59,921 bases of DNA from Eubacterium sp. (GTDB lineage: Bacteria > Bacillota > Clostridia > Lachnospirales > Lachnospiraceae), in NCBI GenBank assembly GCA_017539165.1, contig JAFYHN010000057.1:1-59921 (forward strand), read 5' to 3'. The notes beneath the pieces were generated by a model. That model was not told where the DNA came from. It did not search any database and saw only the letters and a list, made by a program, of their open reading frames with translations. Shown here piece after piece: positions 16,440 to 25,576 of this stretch (positions are counted from its first letter, which is position 1; each line of letters starts with the position of its first letter). A program made the position numbers and the translations under genes.

Positions 16440-17993
16440 ATGTATAAACCATCAAAGAGAGTTATGGTAGTTGGACTCGCTGCCGGATTGCTTGCTTCAT
16501 CAGTAGGAGTGGTTCCTAATGTACAGGCAAAAGGACAGAACTATGACTCATCGAATGTTGGAATCGCCGATAAGGTAGGAGATTATATTCAGAACGGTGC
16601 TTCGGCTGACCCGATAGCTGATCTTACATCAGGAAAGGTTACAACAGCAGACGTTCAGGCTTCATTTAAAGCGGAAGCAAAGAAGAAAGAAGAAAAGAAA
16701 AACGCTGCTACAACAACAGATGCACCTAAGACAAAGCCTACTGATGCTAAGGTATATCCTCAGTTTCAGGATAGAGCTGTAGTAGCTGCTGATGATTCAG
16801 TTAATATCAGAAAAGAGGCCAGTACAGATTCAGAGGTAGTTGGAACACTTCAGAGAGGTGGTATCTGTCTTGTTGATGAGATCGGTAAGGAATGGTCAAA
16901 GATTGAATCAGGAAGTTGTGTAGGATATATAGCTAATCAGTTCCTTAAGTACGGAGATGATGCCGGTGATTGGAGCGATCATAATGATATTATGAGATAT
17001 GCAACAGTCAATACAGAAACTCTTAAGGTTCGTGAATCAAAGGATGAATCAAGTAACTGTGTAACTCTTATTCCTAAGGGAGAAGAGTTCTATGTATACA
17101 GCAATAGTGGTGAATGGATTGAGCTTTACATTGATGATGATCTCAGAGGATTTGTAAAGAGTGAATATGTTGATGTTCGTTATGACAATCCAAGAGCTAT
17201 ATCTGTTGAAGAGCAGGAAGAGATTAATCGTCAGATTGAAGAAGAAAAGCGTTTGGCTCAGGAAGAAGCAGATAGAGCTTGGCTTGAATATCTTGCTGGA
17301 CAGAATGAAAAAACAGTTGTTGCTACAGATGATGTAGATGAAGATACAATACCTACTACTGATAGTGAAGAAGTTTCATTAGCATTAGGAAATGAAGATG
17401 AAACTACGGAGCCATCTAATGATGAGGATGTATCCGAGAATGACGATACTACTACTTCGGATGAAGATGCTTCTGAAGAAACATCATCAAACGATGAAGA
17501 TGAGGCACCTGCAGAAGAGACTCCAGCAGAGACACCTGCAGAAACACCTGAAGAGACTCCAGCAGAGGAGCCTGCAGAAGAATCTCCAGCTCCAGCACCT
17601 GCTGTACCTGCAAGTGCGTCAGGACAGGCACTAGTTGATTATGCACTTCAGTTTGTTGGTAACCCATATGTATGGGGTGGTGAAGATCCTAATACTGGTG
17701 CAGACTGTTCAGGATTTGTAATGTATCTGGTTTATAATCTTGCAGGAATCTCACTTCCTCATGATGCAGAGCTACAGGCAAATTATGGTACAGAAGTTAA
17801 TCTGAGTGAGATTCAGCCTGGTGATCTGTTATTCTATGCTGGTGGTGGATATGCTATAGGACATGTTGCTATCTACATGGGAGATGGTCAGATTGTACAC
17901 GCATCTAACTCAGCTCCATACCCTGTTGGTGGTATCAAGGTAGGTAATTATGATTACAGAACTCCTTGCAAAGCAGTGAGAATAATGCCTTAG
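16440..17993 (+). CDS. Secreted NlpC/P60 peptidoglycan endopeptidase with two SH3b domains
   Basis: Cuts peptide stems of peptidoglycan. The start at 16440 follows TAGGAGG. It has a signal peptide (about 1-29, ending VQA), an Ala/Lys-rich segment, SH3b domain 1 (about 117-180, VNIRKEASTDSEVVG), SH3b domain 2 (about 190-248), a coiled EEQEEINRQ stretch, and a very acidic then Pro/Glu/Thr-rich linker (about 290-390). The NlpC/P60 domain is at about 397-517 with C423 (ADCSGF), H475 and H487. 517 aa in total. Regulation by a WalR-like factor fits its cell-wall role. It has a terminator of its own. Confidence 0.93.
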   Translation: MYKPSKRVMVVGLAAGLLASSVGVVPNVQAKGQNYDSSNVGIADKVGDYIQNGASADPIADLTSGKVTTADVQASFKAEAKKKEEKKNAATTTDAPKTKPTDAKVYPQFQDRAVVAADDSVNIRKEASTDSEVVGTLQRGGICLVDEIGKEWSKIESGSCVGYIANQFLKYGDDAGDWSDHNDIMRYATVNTETLKVRESKDESSNCVTLIPKGEEFYVYSNSGEWIELYIDDDLRGFVKSEYVDVRYDNPRAISVEEQEEINRQIEEEKRLAQEEADRAWLEYLAGQNEKTVVATDDVDEDTIPTTDSEEVSLALGNEDETTEPSNDEDVSENDDTTTSDEDASEETSSNDEDEAPAEETPAETPAETPEETPAEEPAEESPAPAPAVPASASGQALVDYALQFVGNPYVWGGEDPNTGADCSGFVMYLVYNLAGISLPHDAELQANYGTEVNLSEIQPGDLLFYAGGGYAIGHVAIYMGDGQIVHASNSAPYPVGGIKVGNYDYRTPCKAVRIMP

Positions 17994-18021
17994 ATTAAAT
18001 TAATTAATATGTCAAATATAT

Positions 18022-18052
18022 GGCAGACATCTTAGAGGTGTCTGCCTTATTT
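18022..18052 (+). terminator. Rho-independent terminator
   Basis: GGCAGACA pairs with TGTCTGCC around CTTAGAGG-like loop bases, then TTATTTATT. It ends the NlpC/P60 unit. Confidence 0.8.
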
Positions 18053-18117
18053 ATTAAATATGCACAAAAGAATGATATTATGGTTAACAAATAGTTACAT
18101 ATCGTTATCCGAAAGGG

Positions 18118-18184
18118 TGTTGATAACAATGTCTGAAAAGCCTCTAATCATGGGTTATTAACAAAGTTATCAACATTATCAACA
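18118..18184 (+). promoter_or_regulatory. Cluster of TTATCAACA-type sites upstream of hpf
   Basis: TGTTGATAA (18118-18126, inverted), TTATTAACA (18155-18163), TTATCAACA (18167-18175) and TTATCAACA (18176-18184). The last two are head-to-tail. They differ from the DnaA box TTATCCACA at one position. The rest of 18053-18276 is AT-rich without a gene. Confidence 0.35.
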
Positions 18185-18276
18185 GAATTGAGGTAAACAT
18201 AATCTGATTTCAAATAATTTAAAAATTCGTTACTTCTTACAAACTTTATTCAAAATAAGCATATTATTTGCTTTTA

Positions 18277-18305
18277 TTGAAGATTTATTGAACATATGTT
18301 ATAAT
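18277..18305 (+). promoter_or_regulatory. Sigma-A promoter of hpf
   Basis: TTGAAG (18277-18282), 17 bp, TATAAT (18300-18305), consensus at -10. The leader of about 107 bases contains CTTCAAA/TTTTGAAG and AACCG/CGGTT-TTTT hairpins before the GAAGGAG ribosome site. Confidence 0.75.
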
Positions 18306-18418
18306 AAGTATGCGATTTCAGATACTTCAAAGATGTGACTTTTTGAAGAAATAACCGCTAATATCGGTTGTTTTTCGAGTTAATGAAAGCGTAATCTAGC
18401 GAGAAGGAGAACAAGACT

Positions 18419-18946
18419 ATGAAATACGACATCTCAGGAAAAAATATCGACTTAACAGAAGGACTCAAGGCAGCTATCTATGATAAGCTTGGAAGACTCG
18501 AGAAGTTTTTTGCAGAAGATGCAAATGCACAGGTTACTCTATCTGTAGAAAAGGAGAGACAGAAGATAGAGGTTACGATTCCAATGAAGGGACATATTAT
18601 CAGAGCAGAACAGGTCAGTGATGATATGTACGTATCTATCGATATGGTAGCAGAGATCATTGAGCGTCAGGTTGTAAGATACAAGAAGAAGATTATTGAT
18701 CAGAATCAGGATGCTGCATACTTCCAGGACAGATTCCTTGAAGAAGATACAGAGGACTATGATGAGATACAGATTATTAGAAGCAAAAGATTTGGGGTGA
18801 AGCCTATGTATCCAGAAGATGCATGTGTTCAGATGGAGCTTCTTGGTCACAATTTCTACGTATTCCGCAATGCAGAGACTGATGAGGTTAATGTAGTATA
18901 TAAGAGAAAAGGAAATACATACGGACTTATTGAACCGGAGTTTTAA
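18419..18946 (+). CDS. hpf: Long-form ribosome hibernation promoting factor
   Basis: Binds the 30S subunit and joins ribosomes into inactive 100S dimers in slow growth. The N-terminal S30AE domain (about 1-100, starting MKYDISGKNIDLTEGLKAAI) and the C-terminal dimerisation domain (about 118-173, KRFGVKPMYPEDACVQMELLGHNFYVFRN) are both present, so this is the long form typical of Firmicutes (175 aa). It is a single-gene unit with promoter and terminator. Confidence 0.95.
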   Translation: MKYDISGKNIDLTEGLKAAIYDKLGRLEKFFAEDANAQVTLSVEKERQKIEVTIPMKGHIIRAEQVSDDMYVSIDMVAEIIERQVVRYKKKIIDQNQDAAYFQDRFLEEDTEDYDEIQIIRSKRFGVKPMYPEDACVQMELLGHNFYVFRNAETDEVNVVYKRKGNTYGLIEPEF

Positions 18947-18968
18947 TATTTAACTGATGATGCAGTTT

Positions 18969-19005
18969 AAAAGCCTTGAAATAGCCCTGCTACTTCAAGG
19001 CTTTT
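18969..19005 (+). terminator. Rho-independent terminator
   Basis: AAAAGCCTTGAA pairs exactly with TTCAAGGCTTTT around a 13-base loop. It ends hpf. The T-run is partly supplied by the stem. Confidence 0.8.
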
Positions 19006-19035
19006 ACTATTTTAGGAACATGGGAGATACAAAAT

Positions 19036-20142
19036 ATGAAGATATGCATTAAGTGTGGACAGCAGATAGATGATGATTCAGCATTTTGTCCTTATTGTGG
19101 AACTAAACAGGAACAAGTTAGTCCGCAACCTGTTCAGGGTCAAAGCGGTACACTGCCAGAGCAGCCGATAAATAATCAGCAGCCACAACAGGTACAGCCA
19201 GTGTATGGTCAGCCTGATCAGATGAACCAGTCGATATATGGCCAGCAGTCACAGCAGGTACAGCCGGTGTATGGTCAGCCACCGCAGATGAGTCAGCCAG
19301 TATATGGTCAACCACAGAAGGCACAGACTGGAATGTACGGCCAGCCACCGCAGATGGATCAGTCGATATATGGCCAACCACAGCAGGCACAGACTGGAAT
19401 GTACGGCCAGCCACCGCAGGTGAATCAGTCGATATATGGCCAGCAGCCACAACAGGTACAGACTGGAATGTACGGCCAGTCACCGCAGACGAATCAGTCA
19501 ATATATGGACAGCAACTACAACAGGTACAGACTGGAATGTATGGCCAGCCACCGCAGATGAATCAATCGATGAATGATCAGCAGTCACCGCAGATGCAGG
19601 AGGGAATAAAGATTTCTAAGCCACTGCTTATCATCGTACCGGCTCTTCTGATTTTGTTTATTATTTTAGGAGCGGTCGTATTTACAAATCAGAGAGGTGC
19701 CAGTTCGCCGGATAGTGCAATAAAGAATTATTATAATTCTCTTTCGACCGGAAATAGTAAGAAACATATTTCAAGTATGATGCCTAAACAGCTTGAGAAA
19801 GCCGCAGATAAGATAGCCCAAAGCGGTGAACTAGGTGGTGAATACAATAGCTTAGCGCAGATGCTTGATGAGACATTTGTTATATATAAGCAGGATGGTT
19901 TTAAGATTGATAAAGTAAGAATTCGCAGAAAAGAAAAACTAGGTAGTGATGAAGTTGCAGAATATGGAAAAGACCTTACAAAAGATTTAGCAGTAAAGGT
20001 AAATGTAACAGAGGTTTATGAGGTAGATACCACATACAAATTCAGAGAAAGCAAAGATGCTGACTGGGAAGAAGAAGATAGAAAACTGATGATCTATAAA
20101 GTTGGCGGCAGGTGGTATGCTATGCCAAACGGTCTTTTCTAA
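19036..20142 (+). CDS. Zinc-ribbon membrane protein with Gln/Pro/Tyr repeats
   Basis: A 368-aa protein of unknown function. Residues 4-21 form a zinc ribbon (C4xxC7 ... C18xxC21). Residues about 28-190 are low-complexity repeats of roughly 18-20 residues built around QQVQTGMYGQPPQMNQSIYG, about eight copies with clear DNA-level repetition (19200-19590). A single membrane segment spans about 195-217 (LLIIVPALLILFIILGAVVF). The remaining 150 residues form a soluble extracytoplasmic domain ending in KVGGRWYAMPN, like the small NTF2-like domains found on other lipobox-free membrane proteins. By topology the zinc ribbon is cytoplasmic. The repeat number may vary between strains. Confidence 0.8.
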   Translation: MKICIKCGQQIDDDSAFCPYCGTKQEQVSPQPVQGQSGTLPEQPINNQQPQQVQPVYGQPDQMNQSIYGQQSQQVQPVYGQPPQMSQPVYGQPQKAQTGMYGQPPQMDQSIYGQPQQAQTGMYGQPPQVNQSIYGQQPQQVQTGMYGQSPQTNQSIYGQQLQQVQTGMYGQPPQMNQSMNDQQSPQMQEGIKISKPLLIIVPALLILFIILGAVVFTNQRGASSPDSAIKNYYNSLSTGNSKKHISSMMPKQLEKAADKIAQSGELGGEYNSLAQMLDETFVIYKQDGFKIDKVRIRRKEKLGSDEVAEYGKDLTKDLAVKVNVTEVYEVDTTYKFRESKDADWEEEDRKLMIYKVGGRWYAMPNGLF

Positions 20143-20170
20143 AACAATTATATAGAACCAATCTAAAATG

Positions 20171-20202
20171 TAGGACAGGAAAAATATACTCCTGTCCTAT
20201 AT
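20171..20202 (+). terminator. Probable terminator
   Basis: TAGGACAGGA (20171-20180) pairs exactly with TCCTGTCCTA (20190-20199). The following T-run is weak (TATTTATG), so termination is likely but not certain. Confidence 0.55.
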
Positions 20203-20226
20203 TTATGCCGATTTTGTGTTTTTTTG

Positions 20227-20255
20227 TTGCGACTTGTATTCAATAATGTTATAGT
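20227..20255 (+). promoter_or_regulatory. Promoter of secA
   Basis: TTGCGA (20227-20232), 17 bp, TATAGT (20250-20255). A short leader follows, then AAGGAGGA (20274-20281). Confidence 0.65.
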
Positions 20256-20286
20256 ATTGAGTGGTTTACTGCAAGGAGGAAATAAT

Positions 20287-22992
20287 ATGCCAATTTTGGA
20301 TAAGATATTCGGTACACATAGTGACCGCGAATTAAAAAAGATCAAGCCATTGGTAGACGGTGTCCTTGCTCTGGATGAAAGTATGCAGAAGCTTTCAGAT
20401 GATGAACTTAGGGCAAAGACGACTGAATTCAAGGAAAGGCTTGCGAATGGAGAAACTCTCGATGACCTTCTCGTAGAGGCATTTGCCGTAGTAAGAGAAG
20501 CTGCATGGAGAGCTATCGGACTTAAGCCATTTCCGGTTCAGATAACCGGTGGTATCATTCTGCACCAGGGACGTCTGGCAGAGATGAGAACAGGTGAAGG
20601 TAAAACACTTGTTTCTACAATGCCTGCTTACCTTAACGCTCTTGAAGGAAAAGGTGTACACATCGTAACAGTCAACGACTATCTTGCTAAGCGTGACTCT
20701 GATTGGATGGGAAATGTACATAGATTTCTTGGACTTACTGTTAGTGCTATCATGCACGACTTTTCCACAGAAGAGAGACAGGAAGCATATAAAGCGGACA
20801 TCACCTATATTACAAATAACGAACTCGGATTCGATTATCTGAGAGATAACATGGCTGTTTACAAGGAGAGACTCGTACAGAGAGGGCTCCACTATGCCAT
20901 CATCGATGAGATCGACTCAATCCTTATAGATGAGGCTAGAACACCTCTTATCATTTCCGGTCAGAGTGGAAAGTCTACCGAGATTTATAAGATGTGCGAT
21001 TATCTTGCTCGTCGTATGCAGAGAGGTACAGCATCAACAGAGATCAGCAAGATGGATGCCATCATGGGAACAGATATCGAGGAAGATGGAGATTACCTTG
21101 TAAATGAGAAGGATAAGTTCATCGTGTTCACTGAACAGGGTGTTAAGGAGATCGAGCAGTTCTTCCATATAGATAATCTTACAGATCCGGAGAACCTTGA
21201 GATTCATCATACAATGCTTCAGGCTATCAAGGCGCATGCGCTCATGCACCGTGATCAGGACTATGTTGTAAAGGATGATGAAGTACTTATCGTCGATGAG
21301 TTCACGGGACGTATCATGCCAGGAAGACGATTCAATGAAGGTCTTCATCAGGCTATAGAGGCTAAGGAAAATGTAAAAGTTAAGAGAGAGAGTAAGACTC
21401 TTGCTACTATTACATTCCAGAACTTCTTCAATAAATACAATAAGAAGGCAGGTATGACAGGTACTGCTCAGACTGAGGAAATAGAGTTCCGTGAGATATA
21501 CGGAATGGATGTTGTAGTTGTACCTACTAACAAGCCTATTGCTCGTATAGATTACAACGATTCTATCTTCAAGACTAAGAAAGAGAAGCTCGATGCTATC
21601 GTAGAGAGTGTTGTTGAGGCACATGGAAAGAATCAGCCTGTACTTGTTGGTACAGTAAACATTGATTCTTCAGAAGAGATCAGTAAGCTTCTTAAGAACC
21701 GTGGAATCAAACATAACGTTCTGAATGCTAAGTATCATGAGCAGGAGGCCGAGATCGTTGCACAGGCAGGTCGTGCTGGAGCGGTTACTATCGCTACAAA
21801 CATGGCAGGTCGTGGTACTGATATTACTCTCGGTGGAAATGTTAAGAGCATGATACCTGAAATACTCAGATCTCATCATATTAAAGAGGAAATGGCTACT
21901 CCTGAGCAGATTAAGGATGCTGAGAAGGAAGCAGCAGAGATAGTTGAGAAGGAAGCAGAGATAGTTAGAGCTGCCGGCGGTCTTAAGGTTATTGGTACAG
22001 AACGTCATGAGTCACGTCGTATAGATAATCAGCTCCGTGGACGTTCAGGACGTCAGGGAGATCCAGGTGAATCTAAGTTCTATCTTTCACTTGAAGATGA
22101 TCTGATGAGACTCTTCGGTTCAGAGAGAGTTATGGGTGTTTATGATGCACTCAAGATTCCTGAAGGAGAAGAGATTGAACATAAGACTATAACTAATTTC
22201 GTTGAAAGAGCACAGAAGAAGATTGAGTCTAACAACTTTGCTGTCAGAAAGAGCCTTCTTGAGTACGACCAGGTTAATAACGAACAGCGTGAGGTAATCT
22301 ACGCTGAGAGACGTAAGGTTCTTGATGGAGAGAATATGCATGAGACAGTTCGCGAGATGATCGAGGATACTGTAGCAGCATATGTTGATAAGATTGCTTC
22401 AGGTGAGTCAGATCCTTCAGAGTGGGATATGAAAGAGCTCTCTTCTATGCTGAATCCTATTATTCCATTTGGTAAGATTGAGCTTACCGAAGAGGAGAAG
22501 GAAAGAGGAAATGTTGCTAAGCTCAAGGAAAGACTTCAGAAGGAAGCTCTTGAGATGTATGAAGCAAGATGCGAAGAAGAATTCGAAAATGAAGAACAGG
22601 TTGAAGAGATTGAGCGTGTCGTAATGCTGAAGACTGTCGATAGAAAGTGGATGGATAACATCGATGACATGGAACAGCTTCGTCAGGGTATCGGACTGCA
22701 GGGATATGGTAACAGAGATCCTGTAGTTGAGTACAAGCTCGCAGGATTTGACATGTTCAACGATATGATCGCTTCTATTAAGGAAGAGACAGCAAGTATC
22801 ATGTTCCATATCAAGCTTAAGCCACAGGAAGAAGTAAAGCGTGAGCAGGTGGCTAAAGAGACTGGAACCAATAAAGATGAGACATTAAAGAAAGAACCAA
22901 CAAAGCGTAAGGAAAAGAAGATAGGACGTAATGATCCATGCCCTTGCGGTTCTGGAAAGAAATATAAGAATTGCTGTGGCAGAGGAAAATAA
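20287..22992 (+). CDS. secA: Preprotein translocase ATPase SecA
   Basis: Motor that drives proteins through SecYEG. The start at 20287 ([18 protein letters not shown]) follows AAGGAGGA; the ORF extends 63 bases upstream, but those residues have no family match. Walker A in RTGEGKTL, the DEID box, the [12 protein letters not shown] region, the NMAGRGTDI motif and the [12 protein letters not shown] motif VI are present. The C-terminal zinc tail [16 protein letters not shown] is intact. About 901 aa. Given the large secreted proteins in this window it is their likely export motor. Confidence 0.97.
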   Translation: MPILDKIFGTHSDRELKKIKPLVDGVLALDESMQKLSDDELRAKTTEFKERLANGETLDDLLVEAFAVVREAAWRAIGLKPFPVQITGGIILHQGRLAEMRTGEGKTLVSTMPAYLNALEGKGVHIVTVNDYLAKRDSDWMGNVHRFLGLTVSAIMHDFSTEERQEAYKADITYITNNELGFDYLRDNMAVYKERLVQRGLHYAIIDEIDSILIDEARTPLIISGQSGKSTEIYKMCDYLARRMQRGTASTEISKMDAIMGTDIEEDGDYLVNEKDKFIVFTEQGVKEIEQFFHIDNLTDPENLEIHHTMLQAIKAHALMHRDQDYVVKDDEVLIVDEFTGRIMPGRRFNEGLHQAIEAKENVKVKRESKTLATITFQNFFNKYNKKAGMTGTAQTEEIEFREIYGMDVVVVPTNKPIARIDYNDSIFKTKKEKLDAIVESVVEAHGKNQPVLVGTVNIDSSEEISKLLKNRGIKHNVLNAKYHEQEAEIVAQAGRAGAVTIATNMAGRGTDITLGGNVKSMIPEILRSHHIKEEMATPEQIKDAEKEAAEIVEKEAEIVRAAGGLKVIGTERHESRRIDNQLRGRSGRQGDPGESKFYLSLEDDLMRLFGSERVMGVYDALKIPEGEEIEHKTITNFVERAQKKIESNNFAVRKSLLEYDQVNNEQREVIYAERRKVLDGENMHETVREMIEDTVAAYVDKIASGESDPSEWDMKELSSMLNPIIPFGKIELTEEEKERGNVAKLKERLQKEALEMYEARCEEEFENEEQVEEIERVVMLKTVDRKWMDNIDDMEQLRQGIGLQGYGNRDPVVEYKLAGFDMFNDMIASIKEETASIMFHIKLKPQEEVKREQVAKETGTNKDETLKKEPTKRKEKKIGRNDPCPCGSGKKYKNCCGRGK

Positions 22993-23009
22993 ATTGATAT
23001 TTTGACACG

Positions 23010-23060
23010 ATTCAGTTTGGTAATTCCTTGCAAGAGAGGAATTGCTAAACTAAATCATGA
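23010..23060 (+). terminator. Probable terminator after secA
   Basis: GATTCAGTTTGG and AATTCC pair with GGAATT, CTAAACT and AAATC in a long imperfect stem, followed by ATGATTTTAAAATTTT. Confidence 0.5.
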
Positions 23061-23192
23061 TTTTAAAATTTTCAGCTTGTTATTTACAATGAGATGAGTT
23101 TGTAGTATTTTTATATACTGTTTTTATTATTCTATGCCGTGGACGTAAGGAAGTGGATGGAGTAAGGAGAAAAATAGAAGGGTGGTGGTTCA

Positions 23193-24312
23193 GTGCTTGA
23201 ACTTGATGAGTATAAACTGGAGCTCGGAAAGTACAAAACACCGCTGGCGGAAGTGAGGGATTCACTTTGACATAGCCGGTAAGGAAACAAGGATTAATGA
23301 ACTAGAGAAGTCTATGGAGGCTCCTGATTTTTGGGATGATGTAGAGAAGTCAGGTCAGATAATGAAGGAGCTTAAGGGTCTTAAGACTACGATAGAAAGC
23401 TATGAAAAGATGCAGACAGCCTTCGAGGACATCGAGACGATGATTGAGATGGCTGAGGAAGATTCTGATGATTCTCTTACGCAGGAAGCGGGAGATATGC
23501 TAAAAGATTTTAAGAAGGATTTTGAGGCATTCAGAATTGAAACTCTGCTTTCAGGAGAGTTCGATACCAATGATGCGACGGTTACCATTCATGCTGGTGC
23601 CGGCGGAACGGAAGCATGTGATTGGGTAAGCATGCTGTATCGAATGTATACAAGATGGGCAGATAAGCATAAGATGAAGCTTTCGGTTCTTGATCTTCTA
23701 GATGGTGAAGAAGCCGGTATCAAGTCAGTTACATTTCAGGTAGAGGGATTCCATGCATATGGATATCTTAAGTCTGAGCATGGTGTACACAGACTTGTAA
23801 GAATTTCCCCGTTTAATGCGGCAGGAAAAAGACAGACATCTTTCTGTTCGGTGGATGTTATGCCGATCATTGATGATTCTATAGAGATAGAAGTAAATGA
23901 TGATGATCTCCGTGTTGACACATATCGTGCAAGTGGAGCAGGAGGTCAGCATATAAATAAAACATCTTCAGCAATACGTATCACACATCTTCCTACAGGA
24001 ATAGTTGTTCAGTGTCAGAATGAGAGATCACAGCACCAGAACAGAGATACGGCTATGAAGATGCTTAAGGCAAAGCTGTACCTGATGGAGAAGGCAAAGC
24101 AGGATGAACAGCTTTCCGGTATTCGTGGTGAGGTTACAGAAAATGGTTTCGGAAGCCAGATCAGATCGTATGTTCTTCAACCTTATACAATGGTAAAGGA
24201 TCTGAGAACAGGGTGTGAGATGGGTGATGCAGGAAGAGTGCTGGATGGAGATATAGATCCGTTCATAAATGCATATCTTTCATGGATGGCTACCGAAGGA
24301 AAGACTGAATAG
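23193..24312 (+). CDS. prfB: Peptide chain release factor 2, with programmed +1 frameshift
   Basis: Releases peptides at UGA and UAA codons. The gene is in two frames: 23193-23267 (GTG start, 25 codons, MLELDEYKLELGKYKTPLAEVRDSL) and, after a +1 shift at CTT-TGA-C, 23269-24312. The internal stop is TGA at 23268-23270. An SD-like GAGGGA at 23255-23260 lies just before the slip codon, as in the known prfB autoregulation. The second frame carries SPFNAAGKRQTSFCSV and the catalytic GGQ in GAGGQHINKTSSA. A gene finder without recoding would start it at the ATG at 23314 and lose about 40 residues. hom follows after 10 bases. Confidence 0.95.
23255..23271 (+). promoter_or_regulatory. RF2 recoding site
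   Basis: GAGGGA stimulates the shift at CTT TGA C (23265-23271). When RF2 is scarce, ribosomes pause at UGA and slip +1; when it is abundant they terminate after 25 codons. Confidence 0.92.
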
Positions 24313-24322
24313 AGGTGAATGT

Positions 24323-25531
24323 ATGATAAACGTTGCAATACTTGGATATGGAACAGTTGGTTCTGGAGTATTCAAGATAATTAATGAGAATAACAGTCAT
24401 ATCTCACGCCGTGCCGGAGAAGAAGTACGTATTAAGTACGTTCTTGATCTGAGAGATTTCCCGGGTGATCCGGTTGAGAATGTTCTCGTGCATGATGTAG
24501 ATGTCATAATCGAGGATAAGGAAGTTGACGTAGTAGTTGAAGTAATGGGTGGCGTTGAGCCTGCACATACATTTGTTAAACGTGCTCTTGAGAGTGGTAA
24601 GAGTGTATGTACATCTAACAAGGAACTTGTTGCTAAGCATGGCGCTGAGCTTCTTGAGATTGCTTCTAATAACAACGTAAACTTCTTCTTTGAAGCTTCT
24701 GTAGGTGGCGGAATTCCGATAATCCGTCCGCTTGTAGAGTGTCTGACAGTTGATCATATTGAAGAGATTCAGGGTATCATGAATGGTACTACAAATTACA
24801 TCCTTACTAAGATGGAGGATGAAGGTGCTGATTTTGATACTGTTCTGAAGAGAGCTCAGGAAAAAGGATATGCAGAGAGAAATCCTGAGGCAGATATCGA
24901 GGGATATGATGCCTGCCGTAAGATAGCAATCCTTACTTCTCTTGCTTATGAGAGACAGGTTGATTTTGAGGACATTTACACAGAAGGAATCACTAAGATA
25001 ACAACAGATGATTTTAAATATATGAAGAAGATAGGTGCTTCTATCAAGCTTCTTGGAATGGCTCGAAAGGTCGATGGAACAACATATGCTATGGTTTCTC
25101 CATTTGTCATCTATCAGGACAATCCTCTATACAATGTTAAGAATGTATTCAATGCTATTCTTGTAAAGGGTGATATGCTCGGAGATGTAATGTTCTATGG
25201 TAAGGGAGCTGGTTCTCTTCCAACAGCCAGCGCAGTTGTTTCTGACGTAGTGGATGCTACAAAGAGAGGTGGCGCTTCAGTAAAGGTATACTGGAAGAAA
25301 GAGAAGAGAGTACTTGGATCTATAGATGCATTTACAACACCTTACTTTGTAAGAATTAAAGGAACAGGAATCGAGAAGGACGTTCTTGCTAAGTTTGGAG
25401 ACGTTCAGTATATCGAGGGTGATGCATCTCAGGATGAGACTGCATTTATCACTCCAGTGATGTCTGGTTCTGAATTTGAAAAGGCTGCAGAAGGATTTGA
25501 TATAATTAGCCGAATTCGTGTTTGTGACTAA
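24323..25531 (+). CDS. hom: Homoserine dehydrogenase
   Basis: Reduces aspartate semialdehyde to homoserine for threonine and methionine. The start at 24323 (MINVAILGYGTVGSGVF) follows AGAGGTGA; the longer ORF start at 24269 lies inside prfB. The NAD(P) Rossmann motif GYGTVGSG, the catalytic domain with GIMNGTTNYILTKM and the conserved KGAGSLPTASAVVSD are present. There is a C-terminal ACT domain (about 330-400), the usual site of threonine feedback. 402 aa. Together with lysC it forms the first and third steps of the aspartate pathway. Confidence 0.95.
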   Translation: MINVAILGYGTVGSGVFKIINENNSHISRRAGEEVRIKYVLDLRDFPGDPVENVLVHDVDVIIEDKEVDVVVEVMGGVEPAHTFVKRALESGKSVCTSNKELVAKHGAELLEIASNNNVNFFFEASVGGGIPIIRPLVECLTVDHIEEIQGIMNGTTNYILTKMEDEGADFDTVLKRAQEKGYAERNPEADIEGYDACRKIAILTSLAYERQVDFEDIYTEGITKITTDDFKYMKKIGASIKLLGMARKVDGTTYAMVSPFVIYQDNPLYNVKNVFNAILVKGDMLGDVMFYGKGAGSLPTASAVVSDVVDATKRGGASVKVYWKKEKRVLGSIDAFTTPYFVRIKGTGIEKDVLAKFGDVQYIEGDASQDETAFITPVMSGSEFEKAAEGFDIISRIRVCD

Positions 25532-25576
25532 TTCGGTATTATCTGGGGGAGAAATTTTTTCAGGAGGCATGAAGAA

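Noticed and set aside
18118-18184. Chromosome origin suggested by DnaA-box-like sites
   Set aside because: No dnaA or dnaN nearby and the sites differ from the consensus; kept only as a possible regulatory cluster.
19200-19590. CRISPR-like regular repeats
   Set aside because: The periodicity is in frame, encodes QPY-rich repeats, and has no constant repeat with unique spacers.
20395-21624. Long ORFs on the - strand inside secA
   Set aside because: Shadows of the strongly biased secA codons; no ribosome sites.
25532-25576. Lysine riboswitch or T-box before lysC
   Set aside because: Only 45 bases separate hom and lysC and no such elements are visible.
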